The position numbers and the translations under genes are program-made. A stretch of 11,502 bases of DNA from an uncultured Lachnospiraceae bacterium (GTDB taxonomy: Bacteria > Bacillota > Clostridia > Lachnospirales > Lachnospiraceae): NCBI GenBank assembly GCA_910586095.1, contig CAJUHQ010000110.1:1-11502 (forward strand), written 5' to 3'. Below are positions 6,764 through 11,502 of this stretch, piece after piece. The notes under the pieces were generated by a model, which was not told where the DNA came from, made no database searches, and was given only the letters and a program-made list of their open reading frames with translations. How positions within the stretch are numbered: the stretch's first letter is position 1; each line of letters opens with the position of its first letter.

Positions 6764-7528
6764 TTATCTGTTATTGTTAATCACTTCCTCCGCTAATGCC
6801 ATATAACTTTCGGCACCTGCTGATTTGGGGTCATACAAATTGATTGGTTTACCATAGCTAGGAGCCTCCGCCAATCGAATATTTCTGGGAATTAAAGTAT
6901 TATATATTTTTTGGCTAAGATGACTCTTGACATTTTCTACTACTTGTGCTGAAAGATTGGTGCGGGAATCATACATAGTAAATACGGCACCATCTACATC
7001 TAGATCTGGATTTAATCGTTCCTTAACTAGATTCACTGTATGGATCAATTGGCTTAATCCCTCTAGTGCATAGTATTCGCATTGAATTGGAACCAAAACA
7101 GAATCAGCAGTTGTCATTGCATTTACAGTGAGCAGGTTGAGAGAAGGAGGACAATCTATAATAACAAAATCATAGCGATCCTTTACCCAGTCCACTTCAT
7201 TTTTTAAAATATATTCTTTTTTTTCTACACCAATTAGTTCGATCTCGGCAGCAGCGAGATTGACATTGGAAGGGAGTATAGAAATATTTGGAAAAATATT
7301 TTTTAGGATACAATCTTCTATGGAACAATCTCCCAGTATAAGTTCATAGATGGTGTTTTCTAATTCGTTTTTTTCGATTCCAAATCCGCTTGTTGTATTT
7401 CCCTGTGGATCGACATCGATCACCAATACGCGTTTCCCTTTTGCTGCTATGCATGATGACAGATTAATCGAGGTGGTCGTTTTTCCAACGCCTCCTTTTT
7501 GATTTGCAATAGCTATTATTTTCCCCAT
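6764..7528 (-). CDS. parA: Chromosome-partitioning ATPase ParA (Soj)
   Basis: Deviant Walker-A ATPase that dimerises on DNA with ATP and is stimulated by ParB; in relatives it also modulates DnaA. 254 residues, full length for the chromosomal (short) class without an N-terminal DNA-binding extension. Visible motifs: KGGVGKTT (11-18) with signature lysine K11, Walker A' VLVIDVDPQG (34-43), and Walker B FVIIDCPPS (121-129). The C-terminal segment around RNIRLAEAPSYGKP is typical of Soj. ATG 7528 has GGAGG six bases upstream; six further upstream codons run through the SD and are rejected. It heads the parAB operon, with a promoter and dyad at 7614-7638. The rsmG or noc neighbour often found upstream of parA is missing here. 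Confidence 0.97.
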   Translation of the reverse strand: MGKIIAIANQKGGVGKTTTSINLSSCIAAKGKRVLVIDVDPQGNTTSGFGIEKNELENTIYELILGDCSIEDCILKNIFPNISILPSNVNLAAAEIELIGVEKKEYILKNEVDWVKDRYDFVIIDCPPSLNLLTVNAMTTADSVLVPIQCEYYALEGLSQLIHTVNLVKERLNPDLDVDGAVFTMYDSRTNLSAQVVENVKSHLSQKIYNTLIPRNIRLAEAPSYGKPINLYDPKSAGAESYMALAEEVINNNR

Positions 7529-7613
7529 AATATTCCTCCTATGCATTGTTCTATCATCCTTTAGCTGGAGTGCTGTGATGAAACGATCTGTTTTGCCTAA
7601 TTTACTGTTTCTT

Positions 7614-7638
7614 ATTATATCACTTTTGTTAGTGATAT
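7614..7638 (-). promoter_or_regulatory. parA promoter (extended -10) with dyad operator
   Basis: On the minus strand TGATATAAT is an extended -10 (TATAAT is the complement of 7614-7619); no good -35 is visible. A perfect 8-bp inverted repeat, ATATCACT (7617-7624) and AGTGATAT (7631-7638), overlaps the -10. A protein bound there would block transcription, so this is a candidate operator, perhaps for autoregulation. The expected transcript starts near 7607, giving a leader of about 80 bases. Confidence 0.6.
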
Positions 7639-7678
7639 GCTATATACATTTCACATTTTTATTGAATTTGTGTAACAG

Positions 7679-7792
7679 TTCAGCCATGCAAAATTGAATA
7701 TACAAAATGCTGTTGGGAGCTTGCTCGCATAAGGCATTTTGTATATTCGATTTTATAGGGCGGACGCCTGACATGAAATGGGTATGGCTGAA
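7679..7792. repeat. 114-bp nested inverted repeat upstream of parA
   Basis: Outer arms TTCAGCCAT (7679-7687) and ATGGCTGAA (7784-7792) are perfect complements. An inner stem pairs 7690-7710 with 7734-7754 (20 of 21, the odd pair being G-T). The inner loop holds GAGC-TT-GCTC (7717-7726). The unpaired 3' side (7755-7783) holds GGCG-GA-CGCC (7759-7768). The whole would fold into a branched RNA or cruciform. No open frame crosses it. It could be a small non-autonomous mobile element, a terminator for a lost upstream gene, or a structured RNA. Confidence 0.7.
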
Positions 7793-8032
7793 TAGTAACG
7801 AATTTGTGAAGTCAGTTTTATATGGAAAAGATGGTTGTTTTTGAGAATAGATTGAGAGATTGCTTTGATAAAGGCTTGCAGTATAAAATAATATACAAAT
7901 TATAGCATGATAAAAATAGAGTCAAATAGTGCATTGATTAGAAATGGAGTTATAGTAATTGACAACAAAAGCAAAAAAGATAATATGTATAGTTGTATAG
8001 TTTGGTGTATGAGAAAGAATAAATACTCAAAA

Positions 8033-8048
8033 TGTTTCACGTGAAACA
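8033..8048. promoter_or_regulatory. parS: parS site 1
   Basis: TGTTTCACGTGAAACA is a perfect palindrome and fits the consensus ParB-binding site of Firmicutes (one base from the classic TGTTCCACGTGAAACA). The palindrome extends to 24 bp (8029-8052). It lies about 500 bases upstream of parA on the same locus that encodes its binding protein. No gene crosses it. Confidence 0.95.
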
Positions 8049-8112
8049 TTTTTAACAGGAATAAAATATTTTTACTTTCATATAATTTCATTTCATAGTA
8101 TTAAAAAAGTAA

Positions 8113-8128
8113 TGTTTCACGTGAAACA
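8113..8128. promoter_or_regulatory. parS: parS site 2
   Basis: An identical TGTTTCACGTGAAACA 80 bases from site 1; the perfect palindrome here extends to 20 bp (8111-8130). Two sites this close should form one ParB loading centre. The surrounding 7793-8300 is very AT-rich and I see no gene there. Confidence 0.95.
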
Positions 8129-8304
8129 TTTTGAAAAAATATTGTATAGTAAAAGAAGAGCCTATCTTTTATTAAAAATTCTTAAGAACTTAGTGATATG
8201 TAGCTTGATACAATACTATATAAAAGTAAATATTGCTAATAAATAGTTAATTTGTTGAAGTGGTATGTATTGTTTTATAAATTATCTATATTGTCATTTC
8301 TTGG

Positions 8305-8550
8305 TGTAAAAAAAGTCTGCATAGCAGACTTAGAGTTTCTCTGCGAGATAGCTTTTGCTGTGAGCAATAGAAACTTTTCTTGAACACCCTCATGATTTTG
8401 CTTTGCGGGAATCTCAAGTCATGAGTGTAGTACTTCTCCGTAAAGCAGCTTTTGTTGTGAGTGGAAACTGTCACAGTCAGCTAGAAGTACTTCTCACACG
8501 AACTCCCATCTGCAACCTTTGCTGCAAACAGTTAGAAGTACTTTTCATAC
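8305..8550 (+). repeat. Composite hairpin repeat, cluster 2
   Basis: The cluster opens with the same AAGTCTGC-ATA-GCAGACTT hairpin as at 1049-1067 (here 8313-8331) with similar flanks. It continues with AGTTTCT (8334-8340) / AGAAACT (8369-8375) around GCTTTTGCTG; ACAC-CC-TCATGA with TCATGAGTGT (about 8384-8428) around GCTTTGC; AGTACTTCT (8429-8437) / AGAAGTACT (8483-8491) around GCTTTTGTTG; a CCCATCTGC...CTTTGCTGC unit near 8504-8530; and a further AGAAGTACTTTTC at 8534. Arms differ from copy to copy but stay complementary, and cores stay similar. No protein is encoded. Confidence 0.8.
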
Positions 8551-8938
8551 TAGCATAATTTCCTGATAGACTAAATCATGTTTTCTTGTATAGTCGTGTT
8601 CTATCATAGTCATTATAAGTCTTTCTATTTTTAATTTCTGTACAAACTCTATTTGCAGAGTACTAAAATTATGGTGAGGAAAGTGACACTCTGTCAAGAT
8701 CTATATTCCCCATATGGTAAAAGTTATGGAATTTATTTTCACAAACCTGATTATTAATCACTATAATTAGAAACAAACATAAAATCAATCAGACAATGCG
8801 ATGAATGGCTTAATTAGATACCCCCCAAATATCAGAAATGCAAACACATAAAAGTCAAAACAAGTTCAAAAAAGTGCTTTCTGCGTGATCTCACATTTTA
8901 GAACAAAAAGCAACCTCCAAATGAAATCTCTCTAATTT
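8551..8938. other. AT-rich region without recognisable features
   Basis: I found no gene, strong hairpin or RNA here. Short matches to the core of the nearby repeats (GTGCTTTCTGCGTGATCTCAC near 8874 and CAAAAAGCAACC near 8914) may be eroded repeat modules. Confidence 0.4.
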
Positions 8939-9088
8939 CCATGTCGCAGCTTTGCAGCGACTCAAATCCGTAGTACTTCTCAGTGAATCAGCTTTTGCTG
9001 TGAGCAGTTAGAAACTCTTCTAACACAAACTCCCATCTGCCTGTTTTAGCAGGCGTACAAATCAGGATGGTGAAATCTTTCATTTCAC
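8939..9088 (+). repeat. Composite hairpin repeat, cluster 3
   Basis: CCATGTCGCAGCTTTGCAGCGAC with CAAAT (8939-8967) matches the layout of 980-1005: stem GTCGC (8943-8947) / GCGAC (8957-8961) around CTTTG. Next come AGTACTTCT (8972-8980) with core GCTTTTGCTGTGAGC, hairpin GTTAGAA (9007-9013) / TTCTAAC (9018-9024), and a two-level hairpin CCATC (9033-9037) / GATGG (9066-9070) enclosing GCCTG (9039-9043) / CAGGC (9050-9054). It ends with GTGAAAT (9070-9076) / ATTTCAC (9082-9088). Confidence 0.75.
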
Positions 9089-9255
9089 ACAAAAATATGA
9101 ATGTTCCAGCTTTTTGTATTATAAGAATAAAGAGAAATTTAAGGAGTTATATTCCAAGATATCTGATTATGAAGAGAAGTTTTAAAAGTACACAGACCTA
9201 CAAATATACTTTTGAAACAAGGATTGATAAACACACAAAAGAACTTTTTTGCTAA

Positions 9256-9504
9256 AAGAAATTACTACAGATAAAAAAGGCTCTCAGAAAGGAATATGAA
9301 AACGCTACATACTGACATAATCGCATAGGTAAGGGAGCGTCTCCAATTTCTATATAGATAAATTTTGACTACAATCGATTTGAAGAAACTAAAAACATAC
9401 AGTTCCGATTTACTGAAATGAAACAAGAGTATTGGCAATGACTAGAATAGGAAAAATTTAAGCTAAGCAGCAGAATCACCAACAAGTTAATAAAAGCCAG
9501 AAAA
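9256..9504 (+). pseudogene. Possible decayed coding sequence, unidentified
   Basis: One plus-strand frame reads like protein interrupted by several stops: KKALRKEYENATY, stop, HNRIGKGASPISI, stop, INFDYNRFEETKNIQFRF then TEMKQEYWQ, stops, EKFKLSSRITNKLIKARK, stop at 9505. The small ORF at 9067-9252 precedes it in the same frame. Composition is plausible for a dead gene, but I recognise no family and chance cannot be excluded. Confidence 0.18.
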
Positions 9505-9522
9505 TGATATGTTAAATAAATT

Positions 9523-9564
9523 ACCTCAAATGTCATGTGTTTGGTATCACACAGCATTTGAGGT
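9523..9564. terminator. Hairpin, possible terminator
   Basis: ACCTCAAATG (9523-9532) and CATTTGAGGT (9555-9564) form a perfect 10-bp stem; GTGT and ACAC inside can pair further. It lies about 180 bases beyond the stop of the lipoprotein gene at 9742. No strong U-tract follows on either strand. A weaker AT-only hairpin (9704-9710 with 9716-9722) lies closer to that stop. The rest of 9505-9741 shows no gene. Confidence 0.35.
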
Positions 9565-9741
9565 CTGTAGATGTCTTTTCGCTTTTTCTATTGCACTATT
9601 CCTAATTCTTTCTGATTCAAAAAATTCATTTGATAATTAGTAGTACTCTCTATCTGGACAGAAATTAAAATCGTAAACTGCCTAATCGCACGATTGCGTC
9701 GTTAAAATTTATTACAAATTTTGAAAATACTATATCACTAT

Positions 9742-10488
9742 TTATTGCGCTTCCTTGATAACAATACTTTGGAACACCTTGTCTATTATATCTTTGCTTT
9801 CACTGTAAACACTTTTCGGCATATGAAAACTGATACCATAGAAGCCTACAAGCTCCGTATCAAAAATAACCCTTCCCTGTATTGCAGTATTTCCGTCATC
9901 AAGCATATATTCCTCCCAGAAATACTGTCCTGTCAGCCCCTGTGATGTCTGAAAAGAGTTTGGTCCATTTGCATTTGGAAGATCAGCGGCGGTCAGTGTT
10001 CCATGCTGTCCAAAAATACTAAAAACTGCATCTTCCCTTCCTTGCACTTTAACAAAATATCCCCAATCAGGGTCTTCCTCCTCCACATCTTCTAGTGTAT
10101 AGTTCCAGTTGTCCGGCATCTGAAATGATATTTCTACCGCCTGCTCATAGGGTTTAAATATATGAGCAATATCCATGTATTTCACTTCTTCAGGAGGAGC
10201 CATTTGTGTTGTTTGTGTTTCCTGTCCGCTGCTAGATTCTGGCTCTGACGCACTTTCTGTCTTTGCTGGTTCTTCACTTTGAATAGATGTTTCAAACGGT
10301 ACCTCATCAGAGGTTATTGACTGCGTTTCATTCTCAACTGTTGTTTGTTCCTCTACAGATGATAGTGTCTCATTAACAAATATCTCTATTGGGGGCTCCT
10401 GCACTTCTTCTTTTGCGCCACACCCACTAATTAAGCATACCCCCATTGTTGCCAGAAATAATATAGACTTTCTTGCTTTCTTCATCAT
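9742..10488 (-). CDS. Lipoprotein of unknown function with acidic linker
   Basis: 248-residue exported lipoprotein. The signal peptide has basic KKARK, a hydrophobic core and lipobox L19-I20-S21-G22 then C at 23 (LISGC, counted from MMKK). A long Ser/Thr/Glu-rich, probably disordered linker (about 25-100) acts as a stalk. A C-terminal globular domain (about 103-248) contains ISFQMPDNWNYTLED, DWGYFVKVQGREDAVFSIFG and GFYGISFHMPKSVYSESKD; its end resembles small outer-face domains in other Firmicutes lipoproteins, but I cannot name a family. Three ATGs are clustered; the one at 10488 is six bases from GAGGAG, whereas the ATG at 10494 abuts it, so 10488 is preferred. A consensus sigma-A promoter lies at 10757-10785. 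The gene stands alone. Confidence 0.85.
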   Translation of the reverse strand: MMKKARKSILFLATMGVCLISGCGAKEEVQEPPIEIFVNETLSSVEEQTTVENETQSITSDEVPFETSIQSEEPAKTESASEPESSSGQETQTTQMAPPEEVKYMDIAHIFKPYEQAVEISFQMPDNWNYTLEDVEEEDPDWGYFVKVQGREDAVFSIFGQHGTLTAADLPNANGPNSFQTSQGLTGQYFWEEYMLDDGNTAIQGRVIFDTELVGFYGISFHMPKSVYSESKDIIDKVFQSIVIKEAQ

Positions 10489-10584
10489 TTCCATCTCCTC
10501 ATTTTTATCTTGCTTTTACTTTGGTTAAATAGTAAATATTTTGTATTTGCCATTTTTGTATAGATCTACTGTATTGCCTGTGTA

Positions 10585-10609
10585 TATAGTGTCTGTTCAT
10601 AGCACTATA
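10585..10609. promoter_or_regulatory. Inverted repeat in lipoprotein leader
   Basis: TATAGTG (10585-10591) and CACTATA (10603-10609) form a perfect 7-bp stem with an 11-base loop, about 100 bases before the start codon of the 9742-10488 lipoprotein. It could be an operator or a leader hairpin. Confidence 0.35.
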
Positions 10610-10756
10610 CTTTCTGTTTTAACTGTTGAAAAATAGCCTATACGTCTGTTCTGACCCCAAAAAGTCTATCCGTTGTGCCTGCGTTTTTTGATACGTACTC
10701 TCGAAGAAATGCTCCTACACAAGTTATACATATTATTTCTGCACAGGCTCTAAGCA

Positions 10757-10785
10757 ATTATAAATCTCCCTGTATCATTTGTCAA
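10757..10785 (-). promoter_or_regulatory. Consensus sigma-A promoter for lipoprotein gene
   Basis: On the minus strand TTGACA (complement of 10780-10785), a spacer of exactly 17 bases and TATAAT (complement of 10757-10762) match the housekeeping promoter consensus at all 12 positions. Transcription would start near 10750 and run into the lipoprotein gene with a leader of about 260 bases. Confidence 0.75.
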
Positions 10786-10872
10786 GCTGTCATGTATGAA
10801 ACGACATTGAGTCTGATTTTTTGGAAAGCTGCATACCAAAATTGATAGTTTTATGTCTTTTCATGAAACGTC

Positions 10873-10902
10873 TTGTTAGGAAGAAATTGTTATTATTATA
10901 AT
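10873..10902 (+). promoter_or_regulatory. Promoter of the decayed two-component genes
   Basis: TTGTTA (10873-10878), an 18-base spacer and TATAAT (10897-10902), followed by SD AAGGAGAG (10921-10928). It is divergent from the promoter at 10757-10785 and leads straight into the response-regulator remnant. Confidence 0.5.
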
Positions 10903-10935
10903 AAGAAGAGGTATACAAGGAAGGAGAGACATACA

Positions 10936-11150
10936 AGAATACTCATTTGCGATGACAATGATTTTATTTTGTAACAATTAACAAATTATCTCAATAAATA
11001 TTTTCAAAAAGCTGGCTCAGATCATCACAAAATTGTATGTTGCAGAGAAGGTGAATCACTTCTTATTGATAAGAATGAAAAGATATTGCATTTCTCATTG
11101 AGTTTACTTTTCAACCTGATTTTTATTGGGTACCTATAATTATGTTCTGA
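10936..11150 (+). pseudogene. Remnant of AgrA/LytTR-type response regulator
   Basis: Seven bases after a good SD the frame reads RILICDDNDFIL, the start of a receiver domain with its acidic DD pair, then a TAA (10972). It continues in frame as QLTNYLNKYFQKAGSDHH and EGESLLIDKNEK, as expected for the first helix and strand of a LytTR-class regulator. A frameshift near 11078 moves to KDIAFLIEF, matching the usual (D)IAFLDIE phosphorylation-site strand, but the aspartate position reads isoleucine. The start codon is lost (ATAC where ATG is expected), and the rest of the receiver and the DNA-binding domain are deleted. Confidence 0.7.
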
Positions 11151-11372
11151 AAAAGGCGGATAACAAACATTACCTATCTCGAACTGCTACTGCAAAAGGA
11201 AAAGACCTATGCAAAATATTATAAAATGCTTCTAAGCCAGCAGGAAAACAAGAATATCCTTATTCGTGATATGAAAAAACAGTTGCAGGCGATTGCACTT
11301 TTAAATAAGAAAGGGGAATTATATTTTTTCTGTTCAAAATATATCCAATTCTTACTTCATTCTAAGAATTGA
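11151..11372 (+). pseudogene. Remnant of AgrC-like (GHKL) sensor kinase, His to Arg
   Basis: This 73-codon open frame follows the regulator remnant directly. It reads LLLQKEKTYAKYYKMLLSQQ then ENKNILIRDMKKQLQAIALL and YIQFLLHSKN. This matches the dimerisation/phosphoacceptor helix region of GHKL kinases, where the motif is normally (I/L)xHD(I/M)KxxL. Here CGT (Arg) replaces the expected His codon. The membrane sensor half and the ATPase domain are absent. Together with the preceding remnant it represents an internally deleted response regulator-kinase pair. No intact agrB or agrD is visible. Confidence 0.65.
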
Positions 11373-11390
11373 GGCAATGTTATAAATGCA

Positions 11391-11502
11391 TTACAAAATC
11401 AAATCACAAACCATCTCTGCGATCTTTTTATCACACTCATCTACATAGCCTATATCTTCTTTCATATCCCACAGATATATTTTTTCCATCTCATCATTTT
11501 CT
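11391..11502 (-). CDS. C-terminal end of an unidentified protein (partial)
   Basis: A minus-strand frame is open from the right edge for 36 codons to TAA (11391-11393), ending EKIYLWDMKEDIGYVDECDK then KIAEMVCDLIL. Composition is clearly protein-like: alternating acidic and hydrophobic residues, with Trp and Cys. The gene would begin right of the window on the same strand as the other genes. No family can be assigned from so short a tail. Confidence 0.55.
   Translation of the reverse strand, partial: ENDEMEKIYLWDMKEDIGYVDECDKKIAEMVCDLIL

Noticed and set aside
7900..8091. 63-codon minus-strand ORF containing MFHVKHF
   Set aside because: That peptide is simply the translated parS palindrome; the ORF has no good SD and lies in AT-rich spacer.
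8286..8474. 62-codon minus-strand ORF
   Set aside because: It lies wholly within the composite hairpin repeat and has no ribosome binding site.
8305..9088. CRISPR array
   Set aside because: The repeats are irregular in length, spacing and sequence, and are self-complementary modules; there are no uniform spacers and no cas genes.
9369..9557. 62-codon hydrophobic minus-strand ORF
   Set aside because: It starts inside a hairpin arm, lacks an SD, and its hydrophobicity is that expected of AT-rich DNA read antisense.
7529..9741. oriC inside the window
   Set aside because: I found no cluster of TTATCCACA-type DnaA boxes and no dnaA; parS alone shows only proximity to the origin.
10638..10757. 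39-codon minus-strand open frame ending AGTTDRLFGVRTDV
   Set aside because: Its only possible start (TTG) lies in the promoter -10 with no SD, and no family is recognised; it was checked as an AgrD-like peptide, but its layout does not fit.

Overview
The window looks like a near-origin chromosomal segment of a low-GC Clostridia species, most likely a member of the Lachnospiraceae. This rests on a parA-parB-DUF4446-(HD-GYP)-serS-DUF3881 gene string, two canonical parS sites beside parA, strong GGAG-type ribosome binding sites, and lipobox lipoproteins. All convincing intact genes lie on the minus strand. If oriC lies to the right, as usual for parAB, they are on the leading strand of the left-moving fork (inference).

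Layout. 1-512: no convincing gene; an open frame runs off the left edge and there is one long-armed hairpin. 513-971 (-): small lipoprotein whose start region carries a composite hairpin repeat (977-1113), with an orphan SD-ATG mini-ORF and a terminator-like hairpin between the likely promoter and the gene. 1267-7528 (-): the core block, in transcription order parA, parB, DUF4446 membrane protein, HD-GYP protein, serS, DUF3881. 7529-9741: about 2.2 kb without an intact gene, holding the parA promoter with a dyad operator, a 114-bp nested inverted repeat, two parS sites 80 bp apart, two more clusters of the hairpin repeat, and possible decayed coding sequence. 9742-10488 (-): second, larger lipoprotein with a consensus sigma-A promoter about 260 nt upstream. 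10873-11372 (+): wreck of an AgrA/AgrC-like (LytTR/GHKL) two-component pair, with promoter and SD still recognisable. 11391-11502 (-): C-terminal end of an unidentified gene entering from the right.

How the parts fit: ParB loads at parS and spreads, and ParA acts with it in origin segregation and chromosome organisation. The membrane protein DUF4446, the HD-GYP domain protein (family: c-di-GMP phosphodiesterase or sensor) and seryl-tRNA synthetase follow in the same direction. The gaps of 75-420 bp between some of them mean a single transcript is not proven. The flanks on both sides are accessory in character: repeats, lipoproteins and dead genes. I found no CRISPR array, tRNA, rRNA, T-box or obvious DnaA-box cluster by eye, and no clearly new multigene system. 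The most unusual features are the modular hairpin repeats and how one of them has remodelled the start of a lipoprotein gene.
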